From: Pedococcus badiiscoriae
Lineage (GTDB): Bacteria; Actinomycetota; Actinomycetes; Actinomycetales; Dermatophilaceae
NCBI RefSeq assembly: GCF_013408925.1
Contig: NZ_JACCAB010000001.1
Location: 2,170,001 to 2,234,000, forward strand
Reading direction: 5' to 3'
Length of the DNA: 64,000 nucleotides
Position numbers and translations under genes: made by a program. Under the pieces are notes generated by a model, which did no database searches, had not been told where the DNA came from, and saw nothing but the letters and a program-made list of their open reading frames with translations. How positions within the stretch are numbered: position 1 is the stretch's first letter; each line of letters opens with the position of its first letter. Of the stretch, positions 32,628 through 42,997 are shown piece after piece.

Positions 32628-34340
32628 TCAGCCGAGCTCGCCGAGCACCGCCTCGCGCAGCGTGTCGAGGCCGACGCCACCGATGTCGAGCGCCCGGCGA
32701 TGGAAGTCCTTGAGCGAGAACGCCGCACCCTCACGCTCCGCGACCTGGTCGCGCAGCTGCATCCAGAGTCGCTCGCCGATCTTGTACGACGGCGCCTGCC
32801 CCGGCCAGCCGAGGTAGCGGTCGAGCTCGAACCGCAGCCAGGCCTCGCCCTGGTTGGCGTGGTCGGTGAGGTACTGCCAGGCCTTGTCGTAGGTCCACTC
32901 GCCACCGCCGACCTCCGCCGGGGCCTCGAACCCGCAGTGGACTCCGATGTCGATGACGACTCGCGCGGCGCGCAGCGACTGGCTGTCGAGCAGGCCCATC
33001 TTGGCGCCCGGGTCGTCCATGTAGCCGAGCTCGTCCATGAGCCGCTCGGCGTACAGGGCCCATCCCTCGCCGTGGCCCGAGGTCCAGGCGAGCATCCGTC
33101 GCCACTTGTTGAGCAGCTCGGAACGGAAGACGGTCTGGGCGACCTGGAGATGGTGCCCGGGAACCCCCTCGTGGTAGACGGTCGTGAGCTCCTTCCAGGT
33201 GCCGAACTCGGTCACACCCTTGGGGACCGACCACCACATGCGCCCGGGCCGCGAGAAGTCCTCCGAGGGGCCCGTGTAGTAGATGCCGCCCGTCTGGGTG
33301 GGCGCGATGAGGCACTCGATGGTGCGCACCGGGTCGGGGATGTCGAAGTGCGTGCCGGCGAGGTTGGCGATCGCCTCGTCGGCGCGCTGCTGCATCCACG
33401 CCTTCAGCTCGTCGGTGCCGTGCAGCTGGTATGCAGGGTCGGCGTCGAGCGCGGCGATGGCCTCCTTGACGGTGCTGCCGGGCTTGATCCGGTCGGCGAC
33501 CTCCTCCATCTGCGCCGTGATCCGCTCGACCTCCTGCTGCCCCCACGCGTAGGTCTCGGCGAGGTCGACCCGGGCCCCGAGGAACGACCGGGACAGCAGG
33601 GCGTACCGCTCCTGACCGCACGCGTCGGCCTCGGGCGCGTCGTCGAGCAGGTGGTCCTTGAGCCAGCCGCGGAGCTCGGCGTAGGCCGCCGCGGCAGCCT
33701 CGGCGGCAGCTGCCAGCGTCTCGCGGGTCGCAGCGGCCAGCTCACCGGGGCCGGTGGCCTCGGCCAGCCGGGCGTCCGCGACGAGGTGGGCGAAGTAGCC
33801 GTCGTCCGCGACGAGGTCGGCGCACTGCTGGATGCAGGCCTCGACCTGGCGACGGGGGGCGATGTTGCCCTTGGCCGAGGCGCTCAGCAGGCTTTCCTTC
33901 CACCCGCGCAGGGCGTCGGGCACCCGCTGCAGACGCCGGCTGATGACGCCCCAGTCCTCGTCGGTGGCCGTGGGCATGAGGTCGAAGCAACCGCGCACCT
34001 CCTGCATCGGGGAGGCGATGACGTTGAGGGACATCTCGTCGATCCCGGCCCGGTGGGTCTCCTCCGCGAGGCCGAGGCGCTCACGCATGGCGGCCAGGGT
34101 GACCCGGTCGATGTCGTCCACGGGCTCGACCTGGTCGAGCTGCGCGAGGGTCTCGGCCCGCAGCGCGGCATGCGCCTCGTGACCGGCCGGGGAGAAGTCA
34201 TCGAGCTCCTCGTCATGGCCGGGGATGCCGAGGTAGGTCGCGGTGATCGGGCTGAGGGCCACGAACTTCGCCAGGAAGTCGTCGGCGATGCGGTCGAGGT
34301 TGGTGGCCGGGCGGGCGGCGATGGTGGTCTCTGTGCTCAC
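32628..34340 (-). CDS. DUF885-family zinc metalloprotease-like protein
   Basis: A 570-residue mostly helical protein. The HExxxHH zinc motif appears in YHEGVPGHHLQ and a distal GHGEGWALYAE supplies further ligands, as in DUF885 proteins related to M2/M3 carboxypeptidases. There is no signal peptide, so it is likely cytoplasmic. The substrate is unknown. GTG34340 is backed by TACGTT seven bases upstream. Monocistronic, divergent from the MOSC gene. Confidence 0.88.
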   Translation of the reverse strand: MSTETTIAARPATNLDRIADDFLAKFVALSPITATYLGIPGHDEELDDFSPAGHEAHAALRAETLAQLDQVEPVDDIDRVTLAAMRERLGLAEETHRAGIDEMSLNVIASPMQEVRGCFDLMPTATDEDWGVISRRLQRVPDALRGWKESLLSASAKGNIAPRRQVEACIQQCADLVADDGYFAHLVADARLAEATGPGELAAATRETLAAAAEAAAAAYAELRGWLKDHLLDDAPEADACGQERYALLSRSFLGARVDLAETYAWGQQEVERITAQMEEVADRIKPGSTVKEAIAALDADPAYQLHGTDELKAWMQQRADEAIANLAGTHFDIPDPVRTIECLIAPTQTGGIYYTGPSEDFSRPGRMWWSVPKGVTEFGTWKELTTVYHEGVPGHHLQVAQTVFRSELLNKWRRMLAWTSGHGEGWALYAERLMDELGYMDDPGAKMGLLDSQSLRAARVVIDIGVHCGFEAPAEVGGGEWTYDKAWQYLTDHANQGEAWLRFELDRYLGWPGQAPSYKIGERLWMQLRDQVAEREGAAFSLKDFHRRALDIGGVGLDTLREAVLGELG

Positions 34341-34347
34341 GCGAGCG

Positions 34348-34353
34348 AACGTA
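34348..34353 (-). promoter_or_regulatory. Putative leaderless -10 box for the DUF885 gene
   Basis: TACGTT on the minus strand, seven bases before GTG34340. Confidence 0.4.
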
Positions 34354-34402
34354 CCCCAGGGTCCTGACGGTGGCACCGCGATATCCGGTTGCCCCGGATC
34401 CC

Positions 34403-34408
34403 TAGGGT
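34403..34408 (+). promoter_or_regulatory. Putative leaderless -10 box for the MOSC gene
   Basis: TAGGGT ends six bases before ATG34415; no ribosome binding site. Confidence 0.55.
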
Positions 34409-34414
34409 GGGTCC

Positions 34415-35098
34415 ATGGCTGCACACCTGTTGTCGCTCAATGTCGGGCGCGCCGAACCCAGCACCGCCAAGAACGTCGGCGTCACGGGCATCGCGAAGCG
34501 CCCCGTCGAGTCCGCCCAGCTGCGCGCTCCGGGGCCGAAGCACGGTGGGCTCGGCAGCGGGGTCGAGGGCGACTTCCTCGGCGACACGCGGCACCATGGC
34601 GGCGACTACCAGGCGGTGTATGCGTTTGCGCGGGAGGAGCTCGACTGGTGGGCCGACCAGCTCGGTCGCGAGCTGCCCCACGGCATGTTCGGGGAGAACT
34701 TCACGACCAGCGGTCTGGATGTCGACGGCGCGATCCTCGGCGAGCGCTGGGCGGTCGGCGACGACGTCGTGCTCGAGGTCTGCGGTCCCAGGGTCCCCTG
34801 TGCCACGTTCGCGGCGCGGATGGGTGAGCCGGGCTGGGTCAAGCGGTTCACCGACATCGGGCGCACCGGGGCCTACCTGTCCGTCGTGACGGGAGGGACG
34901 GTGCGTCCGGGCGACGAGATCGAGGTGGTCTCGCGACCGCAGCACGCCATCACCGTGCCCGACACGTTCCGCGCCTTCATGGGTGACCTCGCTGCCGCCG
35001 AGCGGGTGCTCGCCGCCGACTGCCTGGTCGAGGTCGAGGCGGCCGAGCTGCGCGAGAGGGTGCAGCGACGCCAGGCCGCGGGCACCGAGCTCGACTGA
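34415..35098 (+). CDS. MOSC-domain protein (YiiM-like)
   Basis: A 227-residue protein with a MOSC beta-barrel from about residue 25 to 165: VEGDFLGDTRHHGGDYQAVYAFA, GMFGENFTT, and CGPRVPCATFAARM with the conserved cysteine expected to bind sulfur or molybdenum cofactor. The family (YiiM, YcbX) detoxifies N-hydroxylated compounds. The last 50 residues form a helical tail. Monocistronic with its own leaderless-type promoter. Confidence 0.9.
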   Translation: MAAHLLSLNVGRAEPSTAKNVGVTGIAKRPVESAQLRAPGPKHGGLGSGVEGDFLGDTRHHGGDYQAVYAFAREELDWWADQLGRELPHGMFGENFTTSGLDVDGAILGERWAVGDDVVLEVCGPRVPCATFAARMGEPGWVKRFTDIGRTGAYLSVVTGGTVRPGDEIEVVSRPQHAITVPDTFRAFMGDLAAAERVLAADCLVEVEAAELRERVQRRQAAGTELD

Positions 35099-35170
35099 CC
35101 TGCGTCCCGCCTCTCGCCTGGCGCCCCCAGCGCGCTCCCGGGAGCAGTCGTAGGGGTCAGTCGGGTGGGG

Positions 35171-35662
35171 TCATCGGGCTCGGCCGAAAGTGACGTCGCT
35201 GGTCCAGATCTTCACCTTCGCCACGACCTTGCCGGGCCTTGGTGCGTGCCAGACGTAGCCCGCCCCTGCATAGATGCCCACGTGGTAGACCGTCGTCGGC
35301 GAGGAGTGGAAGAAGACCAGGTCGCCCGCGCGTGCCGACCGAGGAGTGACGGCGGCGCTGGCCCGGTACTGCTCCTCGGCGGTGCGCGGCACCACCTTGG
35401 CGGCTTGTGAGTACACGTACTTCACGTAGCCGGAGCAGTCGAACCCGGTCTGCGGCGTCGTGCCGCCATACCGGTAGGGCACGCCGACCTGCGCAGCCGC
35501 GACGCGGGTCACGGTGCCGAACTGGACGGTCGTGAGGATCGCGGCATCGGCGCGGTCGGCGCCGAACGGGCCGGTCGACAGTGCTGCGACGGCGACGGTC
35601 GCCAGCAGGAGGGCGATCAGGCGGCGCGGCAGGGCAGGGCGGAGCGAGGGATGACGGGACAC
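35171..35662 (-). CDS. Secreted NlpC/P60 cell-wall hydrolase
   Basis: A 163-residue exported endopeptidase. A signal peptide (basic start, LIALLLATVAVAAL, cleavage near ADA) is followed directly by an NlpC/P60 domain. The catalytic Cys lies in FDCSGYVKYVYSQ, the His in HVGIYAG and a third polar residue in WHAPRPG. There is no LysM or SH3 binding domain, so it is a minimal enzyme cutting D-Glu-diaminopimelate-type bonds. GTG35662 gives a normal signal peptide. The mRNA leader carries a probable ydaO riboswitch. Confidence 0.92.
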   Translation of the reverse strand: MSRHPSLRPALPRRLIALLLATVAVAALSTGPFGADRADAAILTTVQFGTVTRVAAAQVGVPYRYGGTTPQTGFDCSGYVKYVYSQAAKVVPRTAEEQYRASAAVTPRSARAGDLVFFHSSPTTVYHVGIYAGAGYVWHAPRPGKVVAKVKIWTSDVTFGRAR

Positions 35663-35683
35663 GGGAGGGCCATTTCTTTCGGA

Positions 35684-35850
35684 CCGCCTGCGAAGAGTGA
35701 CCTGTCGGGTTCGGGCGCGGAGCGTGCTGCTCCGTCCGAAACTGCCCGGCCGCCGGCTGGTGCCAGTGGCTTGACCCCAAGGAAGCGCGACTTCCGCTTC
35801 CGTCGTACCTGGGTTCTCCGTCCCCGACACTCTCGGCAAGGATCGCTTGC
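35684..35850 (-). ncRNA. Probable ydaO/yuaA (cyclic di-AMP) riboswitch upstream of the NlpC/P60 gene
   Basis: On the minus strand the leader contains, in order, GGGACGGAGAACCCAGGT (about 35807-35824), TTGGGGTCAAGCC (35768-35780), CCGAACCCGACAGGTCAC (35697-35714) and CTTCGCAGGCGG (35684-35695). These match the ydaO-class core in the right order, with a variable GC-rich stem in between. The 5' boundary is approximate. In actinobacteria this class commonly precedes cell-wall hydrolase genes and turns them off when c-di-AMP is high. No gene is seen in 35851-36056 apart from possible promoter sequence. Confidence 0.85.
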
Positions 35851-36056
35851 CATCCACACGGGTGTCGGGGCTCGGCGACCGCGGGGACCGCCCCACCTGG
35901 CCGGTGGGGACTCTGTCCACGGTAGGTCGGTCGCCGCGCGGTTCCCACTCCTGAGGCGAAGATGGCCCGTACGGCCGAGGGCCGGGGCAGTCCTACCGGC
36001 CCGGGTTCGTGGCGTGTCGCGGCGTGTCGCCGTCCCCGGCCGCGGAGCGGGAATGG

Positions 36057-36319
36057 TCAGGAGGGCCAGCCGGAGGCGCGCCAGGCGCCCGGTCCCGGGT
36101 GCAGCGGACGCCGCATCGCGCGCTCGCGGGAGCTCCACTGCGAGGTATGCCGCGGGGCCGGCTCGGGTGCGCCCGCCGTCACCGCGGAGAGCACCGCCAG
36201 CACCGCGGCGACCTCCTCCGGGGTCGCATCGCCGTGGACCAGCCGCATCGGGGGACGTTGCGCGGGCACCGCCTCGTGGTCCGTCACCGTCTCGTGGTCC
36301 GTCACCGCCTCGTGGTCCG

Positions 36320-36323
<4 letters not shown>
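36057..36323 (-). CDS. accE: Acyl-CoA carboxylase epsilon subunit
   Basis: A small 88-residue accessory subunit of actinobacterial acyl-CoA carboxylase. The family core [21 protein letters not shown] spans about residues 28-48 and a basic, Trp/Ser-containing tail ([13 protein letters not shown]) follows. GTG36323 overlaps the beta-subunit stop (GTGA), giving stoichiometric coupling. The first 18 residues are a perfect threefold VTDHE(A/T) repeat encoded by an 18-bp tandem duplication, so two more in-frame GTG starts exist. A half REP-like element encodes EPAPRHT in the middle. Confidence 0.9.

Positions 36324-36324
<1 letters not shown>
36271..36324. repeat. 18-bp tandem triplication over the accE start
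   Basis: Units 36271-36288, 36289-36306 and 36307-36324 share CTCGTGGTCCGTCAC on the plus strand and differ at one or two bases. The last unit contains the accD stop and the accE GTG. Each copy supplies an in-frame GTG on the minus strand. Confidence 0.9.
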
Positions 36325-37984
<1,660 letters not shown>

Positions 37985-37991
37985 GTCGGCG

Positions 37992-37997
37992 AGCCTA
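37992..37997 (-). promoter_or_regulatory. Putative leaderless -10 box for accD/accE
   Basis: GGCTAGGCTC on the minus strand, with TAGGCT seven bases before ATG37984, identical to the element before accA3. Confidence 0.55.
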
Positions 37998-38008
37998 GCC
38001 TTGCCTCC

Positions 38009-38791
38009 ATGCGCGAATCGCTCGACCGTGAGGCATTGCACGAGGCGTTGGTCACGCCGGGTCAGCCCTGGACGGGGGTCGACGTCCACCCCAGCCTCGG
38101 TTCCACCAACGTCGAGGCGGCGCGGCTCGCGCAGCCGTGGCGGGTCGTGGTCACCGACCACCAGGAGGCCGGGCGAGGCCGGCTCGGCCGCACGTGGGAG
38201 ACCCCGGCCAACACCGCGGTGACCCTCTCGGTCCTCCTGCCGGCCCCCGAGCAGGGCCGCGGCTGGCTGCCCTTGGCCACCGGTCTGGCGGTCCGCGACG
38301 CGCTGACCGAGGTCGCAGGGGTCGACAGTGCGCTCAAGTGGCCCAACGACGTGCTCCTGCCGGCCGACGACGACCGCAAGGTGTGCGGCATCCTCTGCGA
38401 GCTCCAGCCGGCCGGCGTCGTGGTGGGGCTGGGCATCAACGTCGACCAGGACCGCGACGAGCTCCCCGTCGACACCGCCACCTCGCTGCGGCTGGCGGGC
38501 GCGCTCGAGGTCAGCCGGGAGCGCCTGGTGGTGGCGGTGCTCACCCACCTGGCCCGTTGGCACGCCGACCTCAGCGGCGCCGCGCCGGCGCGCGCCGGTG
38601 TCCACGCGGCATACCGCAGGGCCTGTTCGACCATCGGTCGCGAGGTCGATCTGCACGTGGCGGGTGGTGAGGTGCGACGCGTGCGGGCGGTCGGGGTCGA
38701 CGACGAAGGTCGCCTGGTCGTTAGCAGCGCGGGCAGTGAGTATGCCGTGGCGGCCGGTGACGTCGTCCACGTGCGCTCCACCACTGGCTAG
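38009..38791 (+). CDS. birA: Biotin-[acetyl-CoA-carboxylase] ligase
   Basis: Activates biotin with ATP and attaches it to the carrier Lys of AccA3. The 260-residue protein lacks the N-terminal DNA-binding domain of the E. coli repressor, so it is a pure ligase. Motifs are SLGSTN, the GRGRLGR biotinyl-AMP loop, [16 protein letters not shown] and VGLGINV. A C-terminal SH3-like domain is present. Divergent from accD by 24 bases. Its TAG is part of a TAGGGT promoter element for the next gene. Confidence 0.95.
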   Translation: MRESLDREALHEALVTPGQPWTGVDVHPSLGSTNVEAARLAQPWRVVVTDHQEAGRGRLGRTWETPANTAVTLSVLLPAPEQGRGWLPLATGLAVRDALTEVAGVDSALKWPNDVLLPADDDRKVCGILCELQPAGVVVGLGINVDQDRDELPVDTATSLRLAGALEVSRERLVVAVLTHLARWHADLSGAAPARAGVHAAYRRACSTIGREVDLHVAGGEVRRVRAVGVDDEGRLVVSSAGSEYAVAAGDVVHVRSTTG

Positions 38792-38794
38792 GGT
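38789..38794 (+). promoter_or_regulatory. Putative leaderless -10 box for the cyclase gene, containing the birA stop
   Basis: TAGGGT begins with the TAG stop of birA and ends six bases before GTG38801. Confidence 0.55.
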
Positions 38795-38800
38795 GGCCGC

Positions 38801-39904
38801 GTGAGCGAGGTTGGCCGGCACCGGGTGGTGCGACCGGAGGACTTCGCGGCGTTGCGCCCTGACGACCTCGAGGCGCGACTGCTCGGCAAGCCGGCCACGA
38901 TGGCGCGCCGGGACGTCTCCCGCGGCGCGGAGGTGTCGCTGCTGTCGGCCAGGAAGTTCTGGCACGCCCTCGGCTTCCCGAACGTCGAGGACGAGGACGC
39001 CATGTTCACCGAGGCCGACCAGTTCGCCCTGGTGGCCGTCGCCCGGCTGGTCCGCGAGCAGGAGCTCGACGAGACCACGGCCCTGGCGATGACGCGGGCA
39101 TTCGCCCGGACCACGGACCGCCTCGCCGTGTGGCAGACCCAGCTGATGGCCGAGGCCCTGGCCGACCCCGCGCTCGAGGCGGCGCTGGACGAGGCCGATG
39201 CCCGGGCGGTGCCGAACCTGGCCGCCGCCGAAGCCGCCGCGCGCAAGCTCACCGACATGGCCGACGAGCTCGAGCCGCTGCTCATCTACGCCTGGCGACG
39301 CCACCTCACCGCGGCCATCTCCCGCATGCTGGCCGATGCGGACCCGCAGCAGTCGGCCCAGGGGGTGCGCCGCGTCGTCGGGTTCGCCGACCTGGTCAAC
39401 TTCACCTCGCTGGTGCGGCGGATGACCGAACGCCAGCTGGCCGTGATGGTGCAGCGGTTCGAGGCCCTGGCGACGGACATCGTGACGGCCCACGGGGGAC
39501 GCGTCATCAAGACCGTGGGCGACGAGATCCTGTTCGTCACCATCGACGCCGCGCCGGCCGCGGCCGTCGCGCTGGACCTCGTGGAGACGATGGCCGAGGA
39601 CGAGCTCCTGCCCGACGTGCGGGTGGGCATGGCCGTCGGGCCGGTCCTGTCCCGGCTCGGTGACGTCTTCGGCACCACGGTCAACCGCGCCAGCCGGCTG
39701 ACCAGCGTGGCGCCGGGTGGGGGCGTGCTCGTGGATGACGCCCTCGCGTCCGCGCTCGCCGCACTGTCCGGCTTCGAGACGACTGCACTGCGTCGTCGCA
39801 CCCTGCGCGGCATCGGACCGGTCACCCCGAGCGAGCTGCGTCGCGCGGCCGGCGGTCGCCAGGCGACCGCTTCCGCCATCTCCTCCCGAAAGGCTTCCTC
39901 ATGA
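38801..39904 (+). CDS. Class III adenylate/guanylate cyclase with N-terminal regulatory domain
   Basis: A 367-residue cytosolic cyclase, probably making cAMP. Residues 1 to about 180 form a helical regulatory domain like that of mycobacterial Rv1264. The catalytic domain has both metal-binding Asp residues, Asp197 in [10 protein letters not shown] and Asp241 in KTVGDEILF, plus the transition-state pair in [10 protein letters not shown]. It should act as a homodimer. Its TGA overlaps the ATG of the enoyl-CoA hydratase (ATGA), an unexpected coupling to lipid catabolism. Confidence 0.92.
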   Translation: MSEVGRHRVVRPEDFAALRPDDLEARLLGKPATMARRDVSRGAEVSLLSARKFWHALGFPNVEDEDAMFTEADQFALVAVARLVREQELDETTALAMTRAFARTTDRLAVWQTQLMAEALADPALEAALDEADARAVPNLAAAEAAARKLTDMADELEPLLIYAWRRHLTAAISRMLADADPQQSAQGVRRVVGFADLVNFTSLVRRMTERQLAVMVQRFEALATDIVTAHGGRVIKTVGDEILFVTIDAAPAAAVALDLVETMAEDELLPDVRVGMAVGPVLSRLGDVFGTTVNRASRLTSVAPGGGVLVDDALASALAALSGFETTALRRRTLRGIGPVTPSELRRAAGGRQATASAISSRKASS

Positions 39905-40689
39905 CAGAGCTGGTCCGGATCGACCACCACGGCGACGGCGGCCACGTGGCCGAGCTCGTCCTCGACCGGCCGGAGGCGATGAACGCCGTCTCCACCGCCA
40001 TGGCCCAGGCGATCGCCGCGGCGACCGCCGAGCTGAGCCAGGACCCGACGGTCCGGGCGGTGGTGCTGTCCTCGACCCACCCCAGGGCCTTCTGCGTGGG
40101 CGCCGACCTCAAGGAGCGCAACTCCTTCACCGACGACGAGCTGCGCGCCCAGCGCCCGCTGGCCCAGGCGGCATACCGGGGGGTGCTGGACCTCCCCGTG
40201 CCGGCGATCGCCGCCGTGGACGGCTACGCGCTCGGGGGTGGCTTCGAGCTGGCCCTGTCCTGCGATGTGGTCGTGTGCGGTGAGGACGCGGTGGTGGGTC
40301 TGCCCGAGGTGAGTGTCGGGGTGATCCCCGGGGGAGGCGGCACCCAGCTGCTGCCCCGCCGGGTGGGCTGGTCCCGGGCCGCGCAGATGATCTTCACGGC
40401 CCAGCGGTATGCCGCCCACGACGCCTGCCGGCTGGGGGCCGTGGACGAGGTGGTGGCGGCCGGGACGGCGCGCGAGCGCGCCCTCGAGCTGGCGACCATG
40501 GTCGCGTCGCACTCACCGGTCGGGGTGCGCAGCGCCAAGGCGGCCATGCGGCGCGGCCTGGACACGGACCTCGACGCAGGGCTGCGTATCGAGGACGAGA
40601 TGTGGGCGGCCACCGCCTTCTCCGGAGACCGCGCCGAGGGGGTCGCGGCTTTCAACGAGAAACGCCGTCCCGTGTGGCCTGGTCGCTGA
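39901..40689 (+). CDS. Enoyl-CoA hydratase/isomerase family protein
   Basis: A 262-residue crotonase. The oxyanion-hole segments FCVGADLKER and GYALGGGFELALSCD are present, and LPEVSVGVIPGGGGTQ carries the acidic catalytic residue; the C-terminal helices include an EDEMWAATAFSGDRAEGVAAF stretch typical of the family. Translationally coupled to the upstream cyclase. Hydration of enoyl-CoA is likely, but related activities cannot be excluded. Confidence 0.92.
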   Translation: MTELVRIDHHGDGGHVAELVLDRPEAMNAVSTAMAQAIAAATAELSQDPTVRAVVLSSTHPRAFCVGADLKERNSFTDDELRAQRPLAQAAYRGVLDLPVPAIAAVDGYALGGGFELALSCDVVVCGEDAVVGLPEVSVGVIPGGGGTQLLPRRVGWSRAAQMIFTAQRYAAHDACRLGAVDEVVAAGTARERALELATMVASHSPVGVRSAKAAMRRGLDTDLDAGLRIEDEMWAATAFSGDRAEGVAAFNEKRRPVWPGR

Positions 40690-40706
40690 GATGGGTCCCT
40701 ACTACA

Positions 40707-40712
40707 TAGCAT
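40707..40712 (+). promoter_or_regulatory. Putative leaderless -10 box for the response regulator
   Basis: TAGCAT within an AT-rich ACTACATAGCAT stretch ends seven bases before ATG40720; no ribosome binding site is present. Confidence 0.5.
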
Positions 40713-40719
40713 CACCCTC

Positions 40720-41397
40720 ATGACCCGTGTGCTCCTCGCTGAGGATGACCCTGCCATCTCCGAGCCGCTAGCTCGCGCCCTGCGCCGCGAGGGGTATGAC
40801 GTGGACGTCCGGGCCGACGGACGGGCCGCGCTGGAGGCATCCTCGGAGAACCCGGACCTGGTGGTCCTCGACCTCGGTCTGCCCTATGTCGACGGGCTCG
40901 AGGTGTGCCGTCGGATCCGGGCCGAGGGCCGCACCGTCCCGGTGCTGATCCTCACGGCCCGCGCCGACGAGGTCGACACGGTCGTGGGCCTGGACGCCGG
41001 CGCCGACGACTACGTCACCAAGCCGTTCCGGCTGGCCGAGCTGCTGGCCCGGGTGCGCGCGCTGCTGCGGCGCAACCCCACCGACGCACCCTCGGCGCAC
41101 GAGCTCGTCCGCATCGACCCCGAGGGTCGCAGGGCCTGGTTCAAGGAGCAGGAGCTCCAGCTGACCGCCAAGGAGTTCGACCTCCTGCGGGTGCTGGTGC
41201 GCGAGCAGGGCAAGGTCGTCTCCCGCGAGCAGCTGATGCGCGAGATCTGGGAGACCGCGTGGTTCGGCTCGACGAAGACCCTCGACATGCACATCTCGGT
41301 GCTGCGTCGAAAGCTCGGCGACGATGCCGCGCAACCCCGGTACATCGCCACCGTCCGGGGGGTCGGGTTCCGGTTCGAGCGCGGCGACGAGATCTGA
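40720..41397 (+). CDS. OmpR-family response regulator
   Basis: A 225-residue regulator. The receiver domain has the acidic pocket EDD, phosphoacceptor Asp51 in VVLDLGLP, Thr79 and Lys101. The C-terminal winged helix contains LTAKEFDLLRVL, SREQLMREIW, the recognition helix STKTLDMHISVLRRKLGD and RGVGFRF. It is followed 10 bases later by its likely kinase. Target genes unknown. Confidence 0.93.
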   Translation: MTRVLLAEDDPAISEPLARALRREGYDVDVRADGRAALEASSENPDLVVLDLGLPYVDGLEVCRRIRAEGRTVPVLILTARADEVDTVVGLDAGADDYVTKPFRLAELLARVRALLRRNPTDAPSAHELVRIDPEGRRAWFKEQELQLTAKEFDLLRVLVREQGKVVSREQLMREIWETAWFGSTKTLDMHISVLRRKLGDDAAQPRYIATVRGVGFRFERGDEI

Positions 41398-41407
41398 CCG
41401 CCTGACG

Positions 41408-42430
41408 ATGCGCCAGCAGCTGATCCGCTCGACGGTCCTCGCGGTGACCCTGGCGATCCTGATCACCATGACCCCGGTGGCGTTCGCCATCTGGCACGCG
41501 ACGGTCCACGGCAAGGGCACCGTCGCCAAGTGGCTCGAGAACGGCACCCCGACCGCGACGTCGGTCCGGCTGGTGCTCATCGTCGTCGCGCTGGGAGCGG
41601 TGGCCCTGGGGGTGGGCGTCCTGGTGGCGATCCGCCAGGCGCACCGGATGTCACGCCCCATCACCCTGCTCGCGGAGCGCGCCGAACGGCTCGGCGCGGG
41701 CGAGTCCAGGATCCAGCCGATCAACTCGGGCATCGCCGAGCTGGACCAGGTGTCGGAGGTGCTGTCGCGCAGCGCCCAGCGACTGACCAAGTCACTCGCC
41801 TCGGAACGAGATTTCGCTGCGGACGCCTCCCACCAGCTGCGCACCCCCCTCACCGCCCTGCTGATGCGCCTGGAGGAGATCGCCGCCACCGACGACCTCG
41901 AGGTGGCCCAGGAGGAGGCCAGCATCGCCATGGACCAGGTCGAGCGCCTGACCAAGGTCGTCGACGACCTGATGGCGCGCACCCGCCGCGGCGGCGACGA
42001 GTCCAAGGCCACCGTTTCGCTCGACTCCGTCATCGCGGCCCTGCAGCGGGAGTGGCAGCCGGCGTTCGAGCAGGCACGTCGCAGCGTGCGCGTCCACGGC
42101 GAGCGCGGACTGGTTGTCCAGGCCAAGCCGGTCGACCTCTCCCAGGTGCTGTCCACGCTGCTCGAGAACTCCCTCGCCCACGGCCGGGGCACCGTCGACG
42201 TCCACGCGCGACGCAGCGGCCCCTCCGTCGTCGTCGAGGTGAGCGACCAGGGTGAGGGGGTCCCGTCCTCGATCGCGCCGCACATCTTCGAACGCTCGGT
42301 CACCACGACCGGCACCGGTCTGGGGCTCGCGCTGGCGCGCGACCTGGCCGAGTCCAACGGCGGCAGGCTCGAGCTCATCCAGGCCCAGCCGGCGATCTTC
42401 GCGTTGTTCCTCAGCGAGTCCGACGCCTGA
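41408..42430 (+). CDS. Sensor histidine kinase
   Basis: A 340-residue membrane kinase. Helix 1 is at about 9-29, a very short external loop (30-52) follows, and helix 2 is at about 53-76. A HAMP-like linker then leads to the phospho-acceptor His142 in DASHQLRTPL and the ATP-binding domain (LENSLAHG, DQGEGVP, TGLGLALARDL). The tiny external loop suggests sensing of membrane state or a partner protein. Cognate to the response regulator just upstream. Confidence 0.92.
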   Translation: MRQQLIRSTVLAVTLAILITMTPVAFAIWHATVHGKGTVAKWLENGTPTATSVRLVLIVVALGAVALGVGVLVAIRQAHRMSRPITLLAERAERLGAGESRIQPINSGIAELDQVSEVLSRSAQRLTKSLASERDFAADASHQLRTPLTALLMRLEEIAATDDLEVAQEEASIAMDQVERLTKVVDDLMARTRRGGDESKATVSLDSVIAALQREWQPAFEQARRSVRVHGERGLVVQAKPVDLSQVLSTLLENSLAHGRGTVDVHARRSGPSVVVEVSDQGEGVPSSIAPHIFERSVTTTGTGLGLALARDLAESNGGRLELIQAQPAIFALFLSESDA

Positions 42431-42448
42431 CCGCTGAAGGGCCGCGGA

Positions 42449-42958
42449 TCAGACCTGCGGTGTCTCCGCCAGCGGCGAGGTGTCCGCGAGCGGCTCCTGC
42501 CTGAAGACGAACTGACGATAGGCCCAGAACCGGAACAGCGTCCCGAGGGCGATGCCGACGAGCTTGGCGACGTTCTCCGCCACCAGGCTCTCCTGGCCCA
42601 GCACGTGGTGGGAGAAGCCGACGCAGCCCGCCTGGATGAGCAGCGCCACGCCGTTGGTCAGGGCGAACAGGAGCGCCTCGTGGTGGACCGGCCGGTTGTG
42701 ACGGTGCCGGAAGGTCCACATCCGGTTGCCGATCCAGGCGATGCAGGTCGCGACGGCCGCGGAGATGATCGTCGCGAAGACCGCCCGGGAGATCGGACCG
42801 TTGCCGTAGCCGGACAGCGCGGTGCGACGCAGGATGTTGAAGAGCCCGATGTCGACGACGAAGGCCACACCCCCGACGATCCCGAACTTGATCATCTCGC
42901 GGTACAGGACGTCGACCGTGCCGCGCAGGCGGGCGACGATGGAGTGGTTCTCGGACAC
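42449..42958 (-). CDS. GtrA-family membrane protein
   Basis: A 169-residue protein with four hydrophobic helices (FGIVGGVAFVVDIGLF, a second around residues 60-77, FALTNGVALLIQAG, VAKLVGIALGTLF) and the family's conserved NRMWTFRHR and FWAYRQFVF motifs. GtrA proteins are thought to flip lipid-linked sugars across the membrane. GTG42958 has TAGGCT six bases upstream. In mycobacteria a GtrA gene likewise precedes purK (from memory). Confidence 0.92.
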   Translation of the reverse strand: MSENHSIVARLRGTVDVLYREMIKFGIVGGVAFVVDIGLFNILRRTALSGYGNGPISRAVFATIISAAVATCIAWIGNRMWTFRHRHNRPVHHEALLFALTNGVALLIQAGCVGFSHHVLGQESLVAENVAKLVGIALGTLFRFWAYRQFVFRQEPLADTSPLAETPQV

Positions 42959-42964
42959 CCGAGG

Positions 42965-42970
42965 AGCCTA
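42965..42970 (-). promoter_or_regulatory. Putative leaderless -10 box for gtrA
   Basis: TAGGCT on the minus strand, six bases before GTG42958. Confidence 0.5.
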
Positions 42971-42985
42971 TCCGTCCGTGGGCGT

Positions 42986-42991
42986 TATCCT
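42986..42991 (+). promoter_or_regulatory. Putative leaderless -10 box for purK
   Basis: TATCCT ends six bases before GTG42998, without a ribosome binding site. It lies 16 bases from the divergent gtrA element. Confidence 0.5.
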
Positions 42992-42997
42992 CGCCGC

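Noticed and set aside
37985..39493. Upstream extension of the accD frame on the minus strand
   Set aside because: It is antisense to birA and the cyclase, and ATG37984 has a promoter-like box and the normal family N-terminus.
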